The notes under the pieces are model-generated. The model worked only from the letters and a program-made list of their open reading frames with translations, was not told where the DNA came from and made no database searches. This document shows, piece by piece, positions 44,847-53,291 of a stretch of 64,000 nucleotides of DNA. The stretch lies in assembly GCF_036242395.1 (NCBI RefSeq), contig NZ_CP108458.1:8308001-8372000 (forward strand). The letters run 5' to 3'. Within the stretch, counting starts at the first letter, position 1. The number at the start of each line of letters is the position of its first letter. The DNA comes from Kitasatospora sp. NBC_01266. Lineage in GTDB: Bacteria; Actinomycetota; Actinomycetes; Streptomycetales; Streptomycetaceae. Position numbers and translations under genes: made by a program.

Positions 44847-45628
44847 GGGAAGTCCTCTCGCCTGACGAGGTCCTCGACCTCGGTGAAGTCCTTGTAGGTG
44901 TCGACAGGGTGCCAACGGCCTTCGTGGACGACCGCCCGCACCTGGCCGTCGGCTGCCAGCCGGGGCAGGATGACGTCCTCGAGTTCCCCACCTGGTTCGG
45001 CCAGTTCCTCGAAGATGGCGGGAGTGCACAGGAAGTAGCCGGCGGAGATCAGTTCGGGGCGCAGGGGCTTCTCCTCGAAGGAGGTGACCATCGAGTCCGG
45101 TCCGACGGTCAGCTCGCCGTATCGCGCCCTGACCCGTGTCGCGGCCATCACGACCATGGCGCGGGTGGTCCGCTGCACAGTGAGCAGCCTGCCCAGATCG
45201 AAGTCGGAGAGGGTGTCGGCGTACCCCATGAAGAAGGAGCGTTCACCGATGTGGGTTCGGGCGTCCAGCAGGCGCCGGGACTTCTCCGCCAGCGGTCCGC
45301 TGTCCACCAGCGTCACTCGGACGGTGCTGGTGAACCGCGTCCAGCCCGGCCCCGACTCCACCGCGTGCGCGGGGACACCGAACTCGGCGAGGACGGCGCG
45401 GCGGACCGCGTCCGAGCCGTACCCCACGCAGAGGACGAACTCGCTCAAGCCGAAGGCGCGGTAGTAGTCGATGACGTGTAGCAGGAGGGTGCGTCCGTCC
45501 GGCAGGGGCCGCAGCGGTTTGGGGGTGTGGTCGTCGTGGGTGCGCTGGCGCAGGCCGAGGCCTCCGCACAGTAGAAGGACCGGTGGTCGGTCGTCCGTCC
45601 TCGTCGCGGGCCCCAGTATGGCCGTCAT
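44828..45628 (-). CDS. Glucose-1-phosphate cytidylyltransferase-like protein
   Basis: This 266-residue protein has the nucleotidyltransferase start PVLLLCGGLGLRQRTHDDHTPKPLRPL, then FGLSEFVLCVGYGSDAVRRAV, a metal site region FMGYADTLSDFDL and the end HEGRWHPVDTYKDFTEVEDL, all matching RfbF-type enzymes that make CDP-glucose. One odd feature is GGLGLR where GGLGTR is common. It feeds the dehydratase with which its gene overlaps. ATG 45628 follows GGAAAG. Confidence 0.87.
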   Translation of the reverse strand: MTAILGPATRTDDRPPVLLLCGGLGLRQRTHDDHTPKPLRPLPDGRTLLLHVIDYYRAFGLSEFVLCVGYGSDAVRRAVLAEFGVPAHAVESGPGWTRFTSTVRVTLVDSGPLAEKSRRLLDARTHIGERSFFMGYADTLSDFDLGRLLTVQRTTRAMVVMAATRVRARYGELTVGPDSMVTSFEEKPLRPELISAGYFLCTPAIFEELAEPGGELEDVILPRLAADGQVRAVVHEGRWHPVDTYKDFTEVEDLVRREDFPWPTPS

Positions 45629-45662
45629 GAGATCTTTCCGTTCTCGTTGATGCCGGTCCCGC

Positions 45663-47477
45663 CTATCGCAGGCCGGTGCGGTAGGCCTCCGCCTGGATCC
45701 CGTACAGCTGTGCGTAGTGCCCACCCAGCGCGATCAGTTGGTCGTGCGTGCCGAACTCCGTGGCGCGGGCGCCGTTCAGCACCAGGATCAAGTCGGCTGC
45801 CCGTACCGTGGAGAAGCGGTGCGACACCAGCAGGGTCACTCCGCCCGTGCCGGACCCGGCTCCGGTGCGGGCGGCCATGGTGTAGCGGTCGAAGAGCGCG
45901 TGCTCGGTCTCGGCGTCGACCGCGGAGGTCGGCTCGTCCAGGACGGTGAGCAGCGGCTGGTCGCGCATGAAGCCCCTGGCGAGGGCGACGCGCTGCCACT
46001 GGCCGTGCGAGAGGTCCACTCCCTGCGGCCAGCTGACGCCCAGCTGGGTGTGCACTCCTTCGGGCAGCGCCCGCGCGATGTCGCTCGCCGCTGCCTTCTC
46101 CAGCGCGGTGTCGACGGCGTCCGGCTGGTCCGCACGCGGGAGGTCGCCTATGCCGACCGAGAGCCGCAGCCGGAACTCGAACGCGAAGAAGTCCTGGAAG
46201 GTCCCGGTCACCCGACGGCGCCAGGACACCGGGTCGGTGCGCGCGAGGTCCTGACCGTCCAGGGTGATCCGCCCGGAGGTGGGTGTGTACAGGCCGCACA
46301 GCAGTTTGACCAGACTCGACTTCCCGGCGCCGTTCTCACCCACGACGGCGACCACGGCTCCGGCCGGGAGCAGGACGCTGACCTCGTCGAGGATCAGGCG
46401 ATCCGTCCCCGGGTAGGCGAAACTGACCGCATCGAGCCGGATGCCCTCGGACAGGCGCTCCGGTGCGGACCGGTCGGCTGCCACCAGGCGCTTCGCCGCG
46501 TAGTCCTCCAGCCAGGCCAGCTTGCGGGAGCAGTCCAGCCAGATGGTCCGGAAGAAGTGGATCTGCGTGATCGTCTGGCCGATGTAGCCGGAGAGCCGGC
46601 TGCCTGCGGCGAGGACGAGCAGCACGGCACCCGTGCGGTCCGCGGAGTGCGCCGCCGTATAGGCCACGGCCGCGATGAACGCCGCTCCGAACAGGGCCTG
46701 CGCGCCGGACTGCCAGGCCGCGCTGATCCAGCGGGCGCGGGCGAGCGGCCGGTGCCGCTGCTCCCATGCCCGGTGCCGCAGGCGCCGGACGAGCGGGCCG
46801 GTGCGGGCCACCCGCAGTTCCTTGCCCGCCACCGCGGAGGTGGCCAGCAGGAACAGGTGGCGGGCGAGCCGGTCGTGCCGCGCGCCGGCTTCTTCCACCC
46901 GCTTCTCCACCGCGGCGCGGCGGCCCGAGACGAGGACCGTCGGCAGCGGGAAGAGCCCGAGCAGCATCAGGAGCGGGTTCACCGAAGCCAGCAGGCCGAG
47001 GGTGATCGCCGCCCTGAGGAGGACACCGACGAGGCTGAACAGGTGCCGGTACAGGTCGCTCAGCGCCGAGGCGTGGTCGCGCAGCACGGAGATGCGATCG
47101 AGCTGGGCGGGCCGTTCGTGGTGCTCGATCGTGGACACGCCGGCCAGCAGCTCGGCGATGTGCGACTCGACGACGACGGCGGCCCGGTCCGCGAAGCGCT
47201 GGTTCACCCGTGTGCTCACCGTCTGCAGCAGCCAGTTTCCCGCTGCCATCGCCGCGAGGAGCCCCGAACTGGCCGCGAGCCCGGCGCCGCTCCCGGTGAT
47301 CACCGCGGTGGCGAAGGCGGCGAGTCCCCAGGCGAACATCGCGTCCGGCACGGCGCTGAGCGCCTCGGCGCAGAAGGCCGCGGCGATCATCGCCGGGCTG
47401 GAGCGCCAGCCCATGCGCAGGGAGCGTCCCAGGGATCGCCATGCTCCGGGCAGCGGATCGAGTTCGTCGGTGGTCAT
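45663..47477 (-). CDS. ABC exporter half-transporter (fused membrane and ATPase domains), first
   Basis: This 604-residue protein has six predicted membrane helices followed by an ATPase domain with Walker A GENGAGKSS, the signature LSHGQWQR, Walker B LLTVLDEPTS and the H-loop SHRFS. It is a type I exporter. Its start ATG 47477 overlaps the previous gene by four bases, so it should form a heterodimer with that protein. A likely job is export of the cluster product or self-resistance. Confidence 0.9.
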   Translation of the reverse strand: MTTDELDPLPGAWRSLGRSLRMGWRSSPAMIAAAFCAEALSAVPDAMFAWGLAAFATAVITGSGAGLAASSGLLAAMAAGNWLLQTVSTRVNQRFADRAAVVVESHIAELLAGVSTIEHHERPAQLDRISVLRDHASALSDLYRHLFSLVGVLLRAAITLGLLASVNPLLMLLGLFPLPTVLVSGRRAAVEKRVEEAGARHDRLARHLFLLATSAVAGKELRVARTGPLVRRLRHRAWEQRHRPLARARWISAAWQSGAQALFGAAFIAAVAYTAAHSADRTGAVLLVLAAGSRLSGYIGQTITQIHFFRTIWLDCSRKLAWLEDYAAKRLVAADRSAPERLSEGIRLDAVSFAYPGTDRLILDEVSVLLPAGAVVAVVGENGAGKSSLVKLLCGLYTPTSGRITLDGQDLARTDPVSWRRRVTGTFQDFFAFEFRLRLSVGIGDLPRADQPDAVDTALEKAAASDIARALPEGVHTQLGVSWPQGVDLSHGQWQRVALARGFMRDQPLLTVLDEPTSAVDAETEHALFDRYTMAARTGAGSGTGGVTLLVSHRFSTVRAADLILVLNGARATEFGTHDQLIALGGHYAQLYGIQAEAYRTGLR

Positions 47478-49393
47478 GGCCGGGCCTCCTCTGCGCGGTC
47501 GTCCTGGGCGGACCCGGCCGACCGGGTCGCCGGCACCAGGTCGTCCTCCGGCTCGGCATCCGTCGCCGGCACCAGGTCGTCCTCCGGCTCGGCACCCGTC
47601 GCCGGCGACTCGTCGAACCGGGAGGCCTGGAGGGTGTAGAGGTCGTGGTACCGGCCGCGCGCGGCCATCAGCTCGGCGTGGGTGCCGAGTTCGATGATCC
47701 GCCCCTGTTCGAGCACGCAGATCCGGTCGGCCTGGCGCACGGTGGAGAACCTGTGCGAGATCAGCAGGGTCGTCACGCCGCGCGTGGCGCGCAGGAGGCG
47801 CCCGAAGATCTCGGCCTCGGCGCGTACGTCGAGTTGTGCGGTGGGCTCGTCCAGGATCACCAGACCCGCCCCGGACCGCACCGCGGCCAGCGCCCGGGCG
47901 ATGGCCACGCGCTGCCACTGGCCGCCCGACAGGTCGGTACCACCCTCGTACTCGCGTGCGAGAACGGTGTCGAGCGGCGCGAGTCCGAGCCCGCCGGCCT
48001 CCCGCAGGGCAGCCTCGATGACTTCGTCGCTCGCTCCGTTCGGAGCGACGTTGTCCCGCAGCGGCAGGTGGTAGCGGAGGAAGTCCTGGAACACGGCCGC
48101 GACCTGCCCGCGCCAGGCCTCGAGGTCGAACTCGCGCAGATCGGTGCCGTCCACTTCGATGGCCCCGCCGGTGGGGTCGTGGAGTCGGCAGAGCAGCTTC
48201 GCCAGCGTGGTCTTGCCCGCCCCGTTGACGCCGACGACCGCGAGTGAGGTCCCTGCCTCGATGGTCAGGTCGACCCCGTCGAGGACCGGGCTCGCGCTGC
48301 CCGGATAGCGGAACTCGAGCCCGCGCAGCCGGATTCGAGAGGCGGGAAGACCGTCCGCCCGCTGCGTGCCCGACGGCAGTCGACCGGCCTCTGCCATGGA
48401 TTCCCGCAGCTCCAGGGCGGTGGCTACCGACTCGGCGGTGGGCGGCAGGGCCCAGTTGATCCCACCGAAGGCCACTGCGGAGACTCCGAGGGCGGCCTGG
48501 GCGAACATCGCCGCCCGGCCGACGGACAGCTCGCCGGCGGCCGCCTGCTGGGCCAGCGACCAGAACAGCAGTCCGTTGGCGGCCACGAGGACGAGCACCG
48601 CCCAGCGCAGCGGTCTGCGCCGCAGCCGGGTCGCCTGCCACCGCAGTTCGCCGAGCTTGCGGCGCTCCGCGGTGAACCGGGCCACGGTCCACTCGCTCAG
48701 CCCGAAGATCCGCAGTTCCTTGGCGGCCGGCGCGGCCACCGCGAGGCGGTAGGAGTAGTCCGCGTCGCGTTGCGCCGCGAGCACCTGAGCCTCACTCCGG
48801 TCCCAGGAACTGCTCTCCCGCAGCAACCAGTGCGTCGACAGCCATGCGCCGGCCAGCAGCGGGGCGGCCCACCAGCTGTAGTCGAGCAGGACCGCCGACT
48901 GCGCCAGCCCGGCGGCCGCCTCGACCAGGCCGCCGGAGATCAACCCGATCGCGATGATCATCGGCGGCCCGGACATCCCTTGGTCGAAGTCCTTGGCGAG
49001 CGCGAGGCGTTCGGCGAGTTCCCGGGACTCCAGGTGGGCGAGGGCGGGTGGTTCGGTCGAGGCACCCGCCAGGACGTCCTGCAGGCGATCGGACATTCGT
49101 TCGCCGAGGCTGCTGCTCACCTGGGCGTGCACCGGAGCGAGTAGTTGGATGAGCACGAACGCGACGCCGACCGCCACCAGCGGGTCGAGGTACGCCCGGT
49201 CGGCGTTGAGCGCCCCGATCAGCCCGCCGGTCAGGACCGTGAGGATCGCCGGCAGCATGCCGCGGCTCGCGATCAGGCACCACCAGGCGATGCCCAGGCG
49301 GAAGTCGGTCCGGGTGAGGAAGGCGAAGAGGACGAGTTCCTGCCGACGACGGATCGCGGCGATCACCGCTGCCTCGCGGTGAAAGGGGTACAC
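47474..49393 (-). CDS. ABC exporter half-transporter, second
   Basis: This 639-residue protein has an N-terminal membrane domain (LFAFLTRTDFRLGIAWWCLIASRGMLP then further helices) and an ATPase domain with Walker A GVNGAGKTT, signature LSGGQWQRVA, Walker B VILDEPTAQLD and H-loop SHRFS. Near the C-terminus a 12-residue unit (PATxAEPEDDLV) is repeated in tandem, encoded by a 36-bp repeat. The pair of half-transporters suggests a heterodimeric exporter in the cytoplasmic membrane. The 85 bp before the chorismate-lyase stop hold no gene. Confidence 0.9.
   Translation of the reverse strand: MYPFHREAAVIAAIRRRQELVLFAFLTRTDFRLGIAWWCLIASRGMLPAILTVLTGGLIGALNADRAYLDPLVAVGVAFVLIQLLAPVHAQVSSSLGERMSDRLQDVLAGASTEPPALAHLESRELAERLALAKDFDQGMSGPPMIIAIGLISGGLVEAAAGLAQSAVLLDYSWWAAPLLAGAWLSTHWLLRESSSWDRSEAQVLAAQRDADYSYRLAVAAPAAKELRIFGLSEWTVARFTAERRKLGELRWQATRLRRRPLRWAVLVLVAANGLLFWSLAQQAAAGELSVGRAAMFAQAALGVSAVAFGGINWALPPTAESVATALELRESMAEAGRLPSGTQRADGLPASRIRLRGLEFRYPGSASPVLDGVDLTIEAGTSLAVVGVNGAGKTTLAKLLCRLHDPTGGAIEVDGTDLREFDLEAWRGQVAAVFQDFLRYHLPLRDNVAPNGASDEVIEAALREAGGLGLAPLDTVLAREYEGGTDLSGGQWQRVAIARALAAVRSGAGLVILDEPTAQLDVRAEAEIFGRLLRATRGVTTLLISHRFSTVRQADRICVLEQGRIIELGTHAELMAARGRYHDLYTLQASRFDESPATGAEPEDDLVPATDAEPEDDLVPATRSAGSAQDDRAEEARP
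47526..47606. repeat. 36-bp tandem repeat in the exporter gene's 3' end
   Basis: Two full 36-bp units (47526-47561, 47562-47597) differ by one base and are followed by a 9-base partial copy. They encode the repeated acidic linker at the C-terminus of the second ABC exporter. Confidence 0.85.
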
Positions 49394-49478
49394 ATGCGGG
49401 TCGTCGGTCCTGTCTGGGGAGAAGACGGTCGGGACGGGTGCCGGGCAGCGCGGGGGCCGCCCGAGCGGGTGCGGTGCT

Positions 49479-50093
49479 TCACCTGGTGGTCGTGGACTGG
49501 GGCTCGCCCGGGCCCGGAGGGTCGCCCAGCCGCAGGCAGGCGGCGGTGAAGACCTCGCCCACGACCATCGCGGGGCGGCCGCCGATGAACACCCGGTAGA
49601 CGCGCAGGGCGCCGGTCACCGCCTGATCCGGTCCGCGGGGCGCCGCCGCCTCCTTGGCGCCGTCCAGCGGGTCGGGGGCCTCGCCTGCGAACAGCGCGCG
49701 ACTGAACAGGAGTTCGCGGAAGGTCTCGACCCGCCATCGGCGCAGGACCCGGCCGATCGGCTCGGCGGTCGTGGTGAGGTCCCGGTGGACCGGTCCGGGC
49801 AACGTCTCAGCCGCGAGCACGGACCGTGCGCGCACCAGGGTCGTGCCGGAGCTGGCGCCGACCAGCAGCGTGGACCGGTTCAGGACGGAGCCGGAGCCGA
49901 TGCCGTCCGCCAGGGCCGCCAGGGCCCCGGCGGGCGCGGGACCGCCGTGGTGCAGGGCGGCGAGGCGGATCGCCTCGCCGGCCAGTTCCTCCAGCAGCGT
50001 GGTGACGGTTCCGTCGCTGGTCACGAGCATCCGGCCGAACGGGCTCAGCCGGCCAGGGGGCAGGTGTCCCGCCGGCGTTCCGGCGGCTCTCAC
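49479..50093 (-). CDS. Chorismate-lyase-family (UbiC/DUF98-like) protein
   Basis: This 204-residue protein has the pattern of the actinobacterial chorismate lyase family: MLVTSDGTVTTLLEELAGEAIRLAAL, then VLNRSTLLVGASSGTTLVRARSVLAAETLPG and IGRVLRRWRVETFRELL. Such enzymes split chorismate into pyruvate and 4-hydroxybenzoate. The stop-start overlap with the ligase gene (50090-50093) and the ACP gene beside it suggest that the product is the acid activated by the ligase. The reaction itself is inferred from the family. Confidence 0.75.
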   Translation of the reverse strand: MRAAGTPAGHLPPGRLSPFGRMLVTSDGTVTTLLEELAGEAIRLAALHHGGPAPAGALAALADGIGSGSVLNRSTLLVGASSGTTLVRARSVLAAETLPGPVHRDLTTTAEPIGRVLRRWRVETFRELLFSRALFAGEAPDPLDGAKEAAAPRGPDQAVTGALRVYRVFIGGRPAMVVGEVFTAACLRLGDPPGPGEPQSTTTR

Positions 50094-51517
50094 CGGGAGT
50101 CCCGTACCGGCCGTGCGCGCAGCGCCTTTCCGGTGGCCGACCGCGGGATGTGGTCAACCGGTTCGAAGGCGCGCGGCATCTGATGGGGAGCCAGCTCGGC
50201 GCGGCACCACTCGATGAGTTCACCCGCCACGGCACCGGGTCGCAGCACGACCCGGGCGACCGGCACTTCGCCACGCACCTCATCGGCCAGGGCGCAGACG
50301 GACACGTCGAGGACACCCGGGTGTTGGGAGATCACCCGTTCCACCTCACCCGGAGAGACCTTCTCACCGGCGACGTTGATGACGGCGGCCGACCGGCCGA
50401 GCAGTGTCAGCCGACCCGGTGAGACGCCTGACCACTGGGCCAGATCGCCCGTGCGGTACCAGCCGTCAGGGTCGGAGACGGGCAGCAGCCGGTTGCGCGT
50501 CCCAGGCCCGAAGCGCCCCAGGGCGAGTGAGGAGGTCCGCACCTGGAGCTCCCCGCCGTCGAGCCGGACCCGCACACCGGGCAGCGGCTCCCCGATGTCA
50601 CCGGGTTCCTGGCCGCGGTCGACACGGGAGAGGGTCATCGCTCCCGCTTCGGAGGAGCCGTAGCAGTTGTAGAGCGGCAACTCCAGGGCGTTCCCCGGGC
50701 GTTGTTGGACGACCGGTGGCAGTGCCGCCCCGGCCGAGACCGCGGCGTTCAACCGGGCCAGGTCCTGGACGGTCGCCCCTTGCCGGCCCGTCCCCTGCGC
50801 CAGCAGGCCGTAGTGGGCCGGCAGCGCGATCAGGGTCCGGGCGTCAAGTGCTCGAACCGCCGCGGCGTACGTCGAGGGCAGGCACCTGCTCGGCAGCAGC
50901 CGTACGGGGGCACCCGCCACGAGTGGTGCGATGAGGCCGTAGTTGAAACCGTAGGCGTGGAACACGGGCGCGGCGCAGACCACCGGCGCTCCGGGCTCGT
51001 AGCCGAGGAAGTCCGCGACCCGCCGCGCGTCCGCGAGCACGGCGGCGCGGGACCGGACGACCGCCATCGGCGTTCCGGTCGAACCGGAGGTGAAGAAGAC
51101 CTGCGCGTCGGGCGGTAGTTCAGTCGCCGGCTCCAGGCCGTCGGCGGCGGCGGCGCGGACGAGGCCGAGGAACGGTGACTCCTGAGTACCGGGCCGGGCC
51201 GGCCGTTCGGTTCCGGCCGGCCCGGCCCCGTCGCGCACGGCCGGCCCGGACGGACCCGCCGCGGTCGCCGGGTCCCGGTGCAGCAGTGGGATTCCGGCCC
51301 GGTCCGCGGCGAGCGTGAGCAGAGCCGTGGCCACCGGATCGTCGGACTCGACGACGACGGCGCTGCCCGAGTAACGACGTGCCAGTGCCTCCGACAGCTC
51401 CGTCGCCGTGAGCAGCAGTTCGTCCCGGCTCCAGGAACGGTCGCCGGCGATCAGCGCGGGATCGGTGGAGCTGCCGGCGGCCGCGGCGACCGCGGCGAAG
51501 ATTCCCGGCGAGTTCAT
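50090..51517 (-). CDS. Acyl-AMP ligase (ANL superfamily)
   Basis: This 475-residue protein has adenylation motifs FFTSGSTGTPMAVV (phosphate loop), YNCYGSSEAG, WYRTGD, GRSAAVINVAGEKVSPGEVE and a C-terminal catalytic lysine in PRSATGKALR. It activates a carboxylic acid as acyl-AMP and passes it to a thiol, here most likely the ACP encoded next to it. Its length is shorter than stand-alone NRPS domains. ATG 51517 follows AGGAG. The context suggests a hydroxybenzoate substrate; the pocket residues were not analysed. Confidence 0.87.
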   Translation of the reverse strand: MNSPGIFAAVAAAAGSSTDPALIAGDRSWSRDELLLTATELSEALARRYSGSAVVVESDDPVATALLTLAADRAGIPLLHRDPATAAGPSGPAVRDGAGPAGTERPARPGTQESPFLGLVRAAAADGLEPATELPPDAQVFFTSGSTGTPMAVVRSRAAVLADARRVADFLGYEPGAPVVCAAPVFHAYGFNYGLIAPLVAGAPVRLLPSRCLPSTYAAAVRALDARTLIALPAHYGLLAQGTGRQGATVQDLARLNAAVSAGAALPPVVQQRPGNALELPLYNCYGSSEAGAMTLSRVDRGQEPGDIGEPLPGVRVRLDGGELQVRTSSLALGRFGPGTRNRLLPVSDPDGWYRTGDLAQWSGVSPGRLTLLGRSAAVINVAGEKVSPGEVERVISQHPGVLDVSVCALADEVRGEVPVARVVLRPGAVAGELIEWCRAELAPHQMPRAFEPVDHIPRSATGKALRARPVRDSR

Positions 51518-51563
51518 GACGACTCCTGGAGTGCGGTTTCGGCTGGGCGACGGACCGGGCCGG

Positions 51564-51815
51564 TCAGCCGCGCGCGACGATGTAGTCGGCGATCTTCGCG
51601 GGCGTGCTGAAGCTCTCCACCGTGAGCTCCTCGTCCGGAATGGTGAGGGAGAACTCCCCCTCGATCCAGACCAGGAGTTCCAGGACACCGAGCGAGTCGA
51701 ACTCGGCATAGTCGCGCAGGTCCGTATCGGCCTCCGGAGAGCTGCCGCGTAGCGCGGGAATCACCTCCTGGAGGCGCAGCGAGATCGCATCGAGGACTTC
51801 CTGACGTTCTGCCAT
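51564..51815 (-). CDS. Acyl carrier protein
   Basis: This 83-residue acidic protein has the phosphopantetheine attachment motif FDSLGVLELLVWIEGEF, with Ser at about residue 41, and the usual four-helix pattern ending STPAKIADYIVARG. It starts at ATG 51815 and its stop lies 46 bp before the ligase start. It should carry the acyl group activated by the neighbouring ligase. It is a free-standing ACP; no ketosynthase or NRPS module is visible in the window. Confidence 0.9.
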   Translation of the reverse strand: MAERQEVLDAISLRLQEVIPALRGSSPEADTDLRDYAEFDSLGVLELLVWIEGEFSLTIPDEELTVESFSTPAKIADYIVARG

Positions 51816-51879
51816 TCTCTTTGACTACCTGTCTCGTTGGGGGTGGGTGGGAGGGAGGTGGCCGAGCCGGGGTTCGTGT

Positions 51880-52785
51880 TCAGATCGCCGGGGTGAACGA
51901 CCGCTCGGCGCTGCGCACGGCTGACAGCAGCGCGCGGTACGAGGCGGCGGCGGGCCCTTCCGGCAGCAGGTCCTTCCAGGGCTTCGCCGGGCTCGCGAAG
52001 TGCAGCACCGCGGACGTCTCCTCCAACCGGACGAGGTCCTGCAAGGGCATCAGGTCCTGCGTGGTGTACCGGACCCAGGGCGTGCGGACCAGTGCCGACA
52101 GCGGAAAGGCGTTCCAGTGCGGCTCCAACCGCTTCCACCGGTCTTGTGCGGCCCAGTTGAGTGCGTCCTGGTCCCAGAGCCGGATGTGCTCCGGATGGGC
52201 CGCGATGAACTCGATCGCCCGGGCGAAGAGCCGCTCCTCGCGGCAGGCGGCCGGGTCGATCAGCAGCACGCCGGAATTGAAGTACTCCTGCTCGGGAGGG
52301 ATCCCGAGCTTGGACCAGCCGGGCAGGGCTCGCCCCCGTCCGACGACCGGGTTGAGCGGATCCCGTACGGCTCCCAGCGGCCGGCCGTCGAGTTCGGTGC
52401 CGAACAGTGCGCTGAGGTCCCCGCGGATGACGAGGTCCGCGTCGAGATACAGGACCCGCTCGCGGTCGAGGTACATCTCGGGTATGACCAGCCGCAGGTA
52501 ATTGGCATGAGCCCCGCCGAACGCGGTCGGATAGCGGATCGGCTCCAGGTGCACGGGGCGCAACCTCACTCGCAGGCCGAGGAGTTCCGCGTGCCACCGT
52601 AAACGCTCGATCGTCAGCGGTGAGAGCTCCTCGTAGAGCAGGTCGATCTGCAGCCGGTCGGTCAGTTCGGCATTCGACGCACGGAGCGAGTGCCACGCCA
52701 CGGTCAGCGGAAGGCTGTAGGACTCGTCGATGGCGAAGACGATTTGAGTCGGTTCTCCATCGTTCGAAGGCATTGGCTTGGGCAC
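51880..52785 (-). CDS. GT8-family glycosyltransferase
   Basis: This 301-residue protein shows GT8 landmarks in order: IVFAIDESYSLPLTVAWHSLRASN, NYLRLVIPEMYLDRERVLYLDADLVIRGDL with the metal-binding DAD, EYFNSGVLLIDPAAC, LWDQDALNWA and HFASPAKPWKD. GT8 enzymes are retaining and use UDP-glucose or UDP-galactose. GTG 52785 follows GGGGGAAAG at a good distance; ATG 52773 is possible. It is the first gene of the leftward operon and is directly controlled by the shared promoter region. Confidence 0.88.
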   Translation of the reverse strand: MPKPMPSNDGEPTQIVFAIDESYSLPLTVAWHSLRASNAELTDRLQIDLLYEELSPLTIERLRWHAELLGLRVRLRPVHLEPIRYPTAFGGAHANYLRLVIPEMYLDRERVLYLDADLVIRGDLSALFGTELDGRPLGAVRDPLNPVVGRGRALPGWSKLGIPPEQEYFNSGVLLIDPAACREERLFARAIEFIAAHPEHIRLWDQDALNWAAQDRWKRLEPHWNAFPLSALVRTPWVRYTTQDLMPLQDLVRLEETSAVLHFASPAKPWKDLLPEGPAAASYRALLSAVRSAERSFTPAI

Positions 52786-52922
52786 AGGCGCTTTCCCCCG
52801 GATTCAATGCAAAGGACGGTTCCGCAGCGAACGTCGCCGGGTCTCGCTCCACCGGCTCCCGTCACCCGGCTGCTGCCGCAACGACGGTTCCACCCACGTC
52901 ATCTGACTGTTCGTCTCGTCAT

Positions 52923-52946
52923 GTGAGCGGTCACGTGAACCTTCAC
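52923..52946. promoter_or_regulatory. Left tandem operator: two GTGA-N4-TCAC palindromes
   Basis: GTGAGCGGTCAC (52923-52934) and GTGAACCTTCAC (52935-52946) lie head to tail directly downstream of the leftward -10 box, so a bound protein would cover the transcription start. The right side carries the mirror arrangement. Confidence 0.7.
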
Positions 52947-52949
52947 GGA

Positions 52950-52978
52950 ACTATGATCCAGCCGCCAGTAGCTGTCAA
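52950..52978 (-). promoter_or_regulatory. Leftward promoter of the GT8-ACP-ligase-exporter operon
   Basis: On the minus strand TTGACA (52973-52978) and CATAGT (52950-52955) are separated by 17 bp. This is close to the sigma-70 type consensus of main sigma factors in actinobacteria. It drives the operon that starts at 52785. Confidence 0.7.
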
Positions 52979-53031
52979 TAGCCGCATGCGGAGCATGTAT
53001 AGCCCGATGCTGTCGTCGAGATCCGAACTGA

Positions 53032-53061
53032 TTGACAGTGCAGCGCGCCTCGGGTCATAGT
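53032..53061 (+). promoter_or_regulatory. Rightward promoter of the transglutaminase-like operon
   Basis: TTGACA (53032-53037) and CATAGT (53056-53061) are separated by 18 bp. The boxes are the same as in the leftward promoter. The start codon of the first gene is 231 bp downstream, leaving a long 5' leader. Confidence 0.7.
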
Positions 53062-53064
53062 GCC

Positions 53065-53088
53065 GTGAACGATCACGTGACCGTTCAC
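53065..53088. promoter_or_regulatory. Right tandem operator: two GTGA-N4-TCAC palindromes
   Basis: GTGAACGATCAC (53065-53076) and GTGACCGTTCAC (53077-53088) stand directly after the rightward -10 box. Four such units exist in total around the two promoters. The binding protein is not identified; no regulator gene is adjacent. Confidence 0.7.
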
Positions 53089-53291
53089 GTGACGATCATG
53101 CGCTCGCTCCAGCAGCCGCTCCGCCTGGCCGGCGCAGACTCCGGGATCCGCCGGAGTCGTACCGAGGCCCTTTCGCTGCGGACCGGCAACCGGGCCGCGC
53201 CGCAGTGCGCCGCGCGGCGGACCCGCTCACCACCTTGCCTCGCCGCAGGAACCGGTCGCGTTCCGAGCAAGTCACGAGAATCGAGGGAGTC

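Larger units (their letters stand above)
52786..53291. other. Divergent control region of the biosynthetic cluster
   Basis: The 506 bp between the first genes of the two operons contain the two promoters and four operator units listed here. No gene fits. The long leader on the right (53089-53291) could hold further regulation; no clear riboswitch was recognised. Confidence 0.6.

Noticed and set aside
45663-48692. A 1009-residue frame that would extend the first ABC exporter upstream
   Set aside because: The upstream part is antisense-frame sequence within the second exporter gene; ATG 47477 with an AGGAGG-like site gives the normal exporter length.
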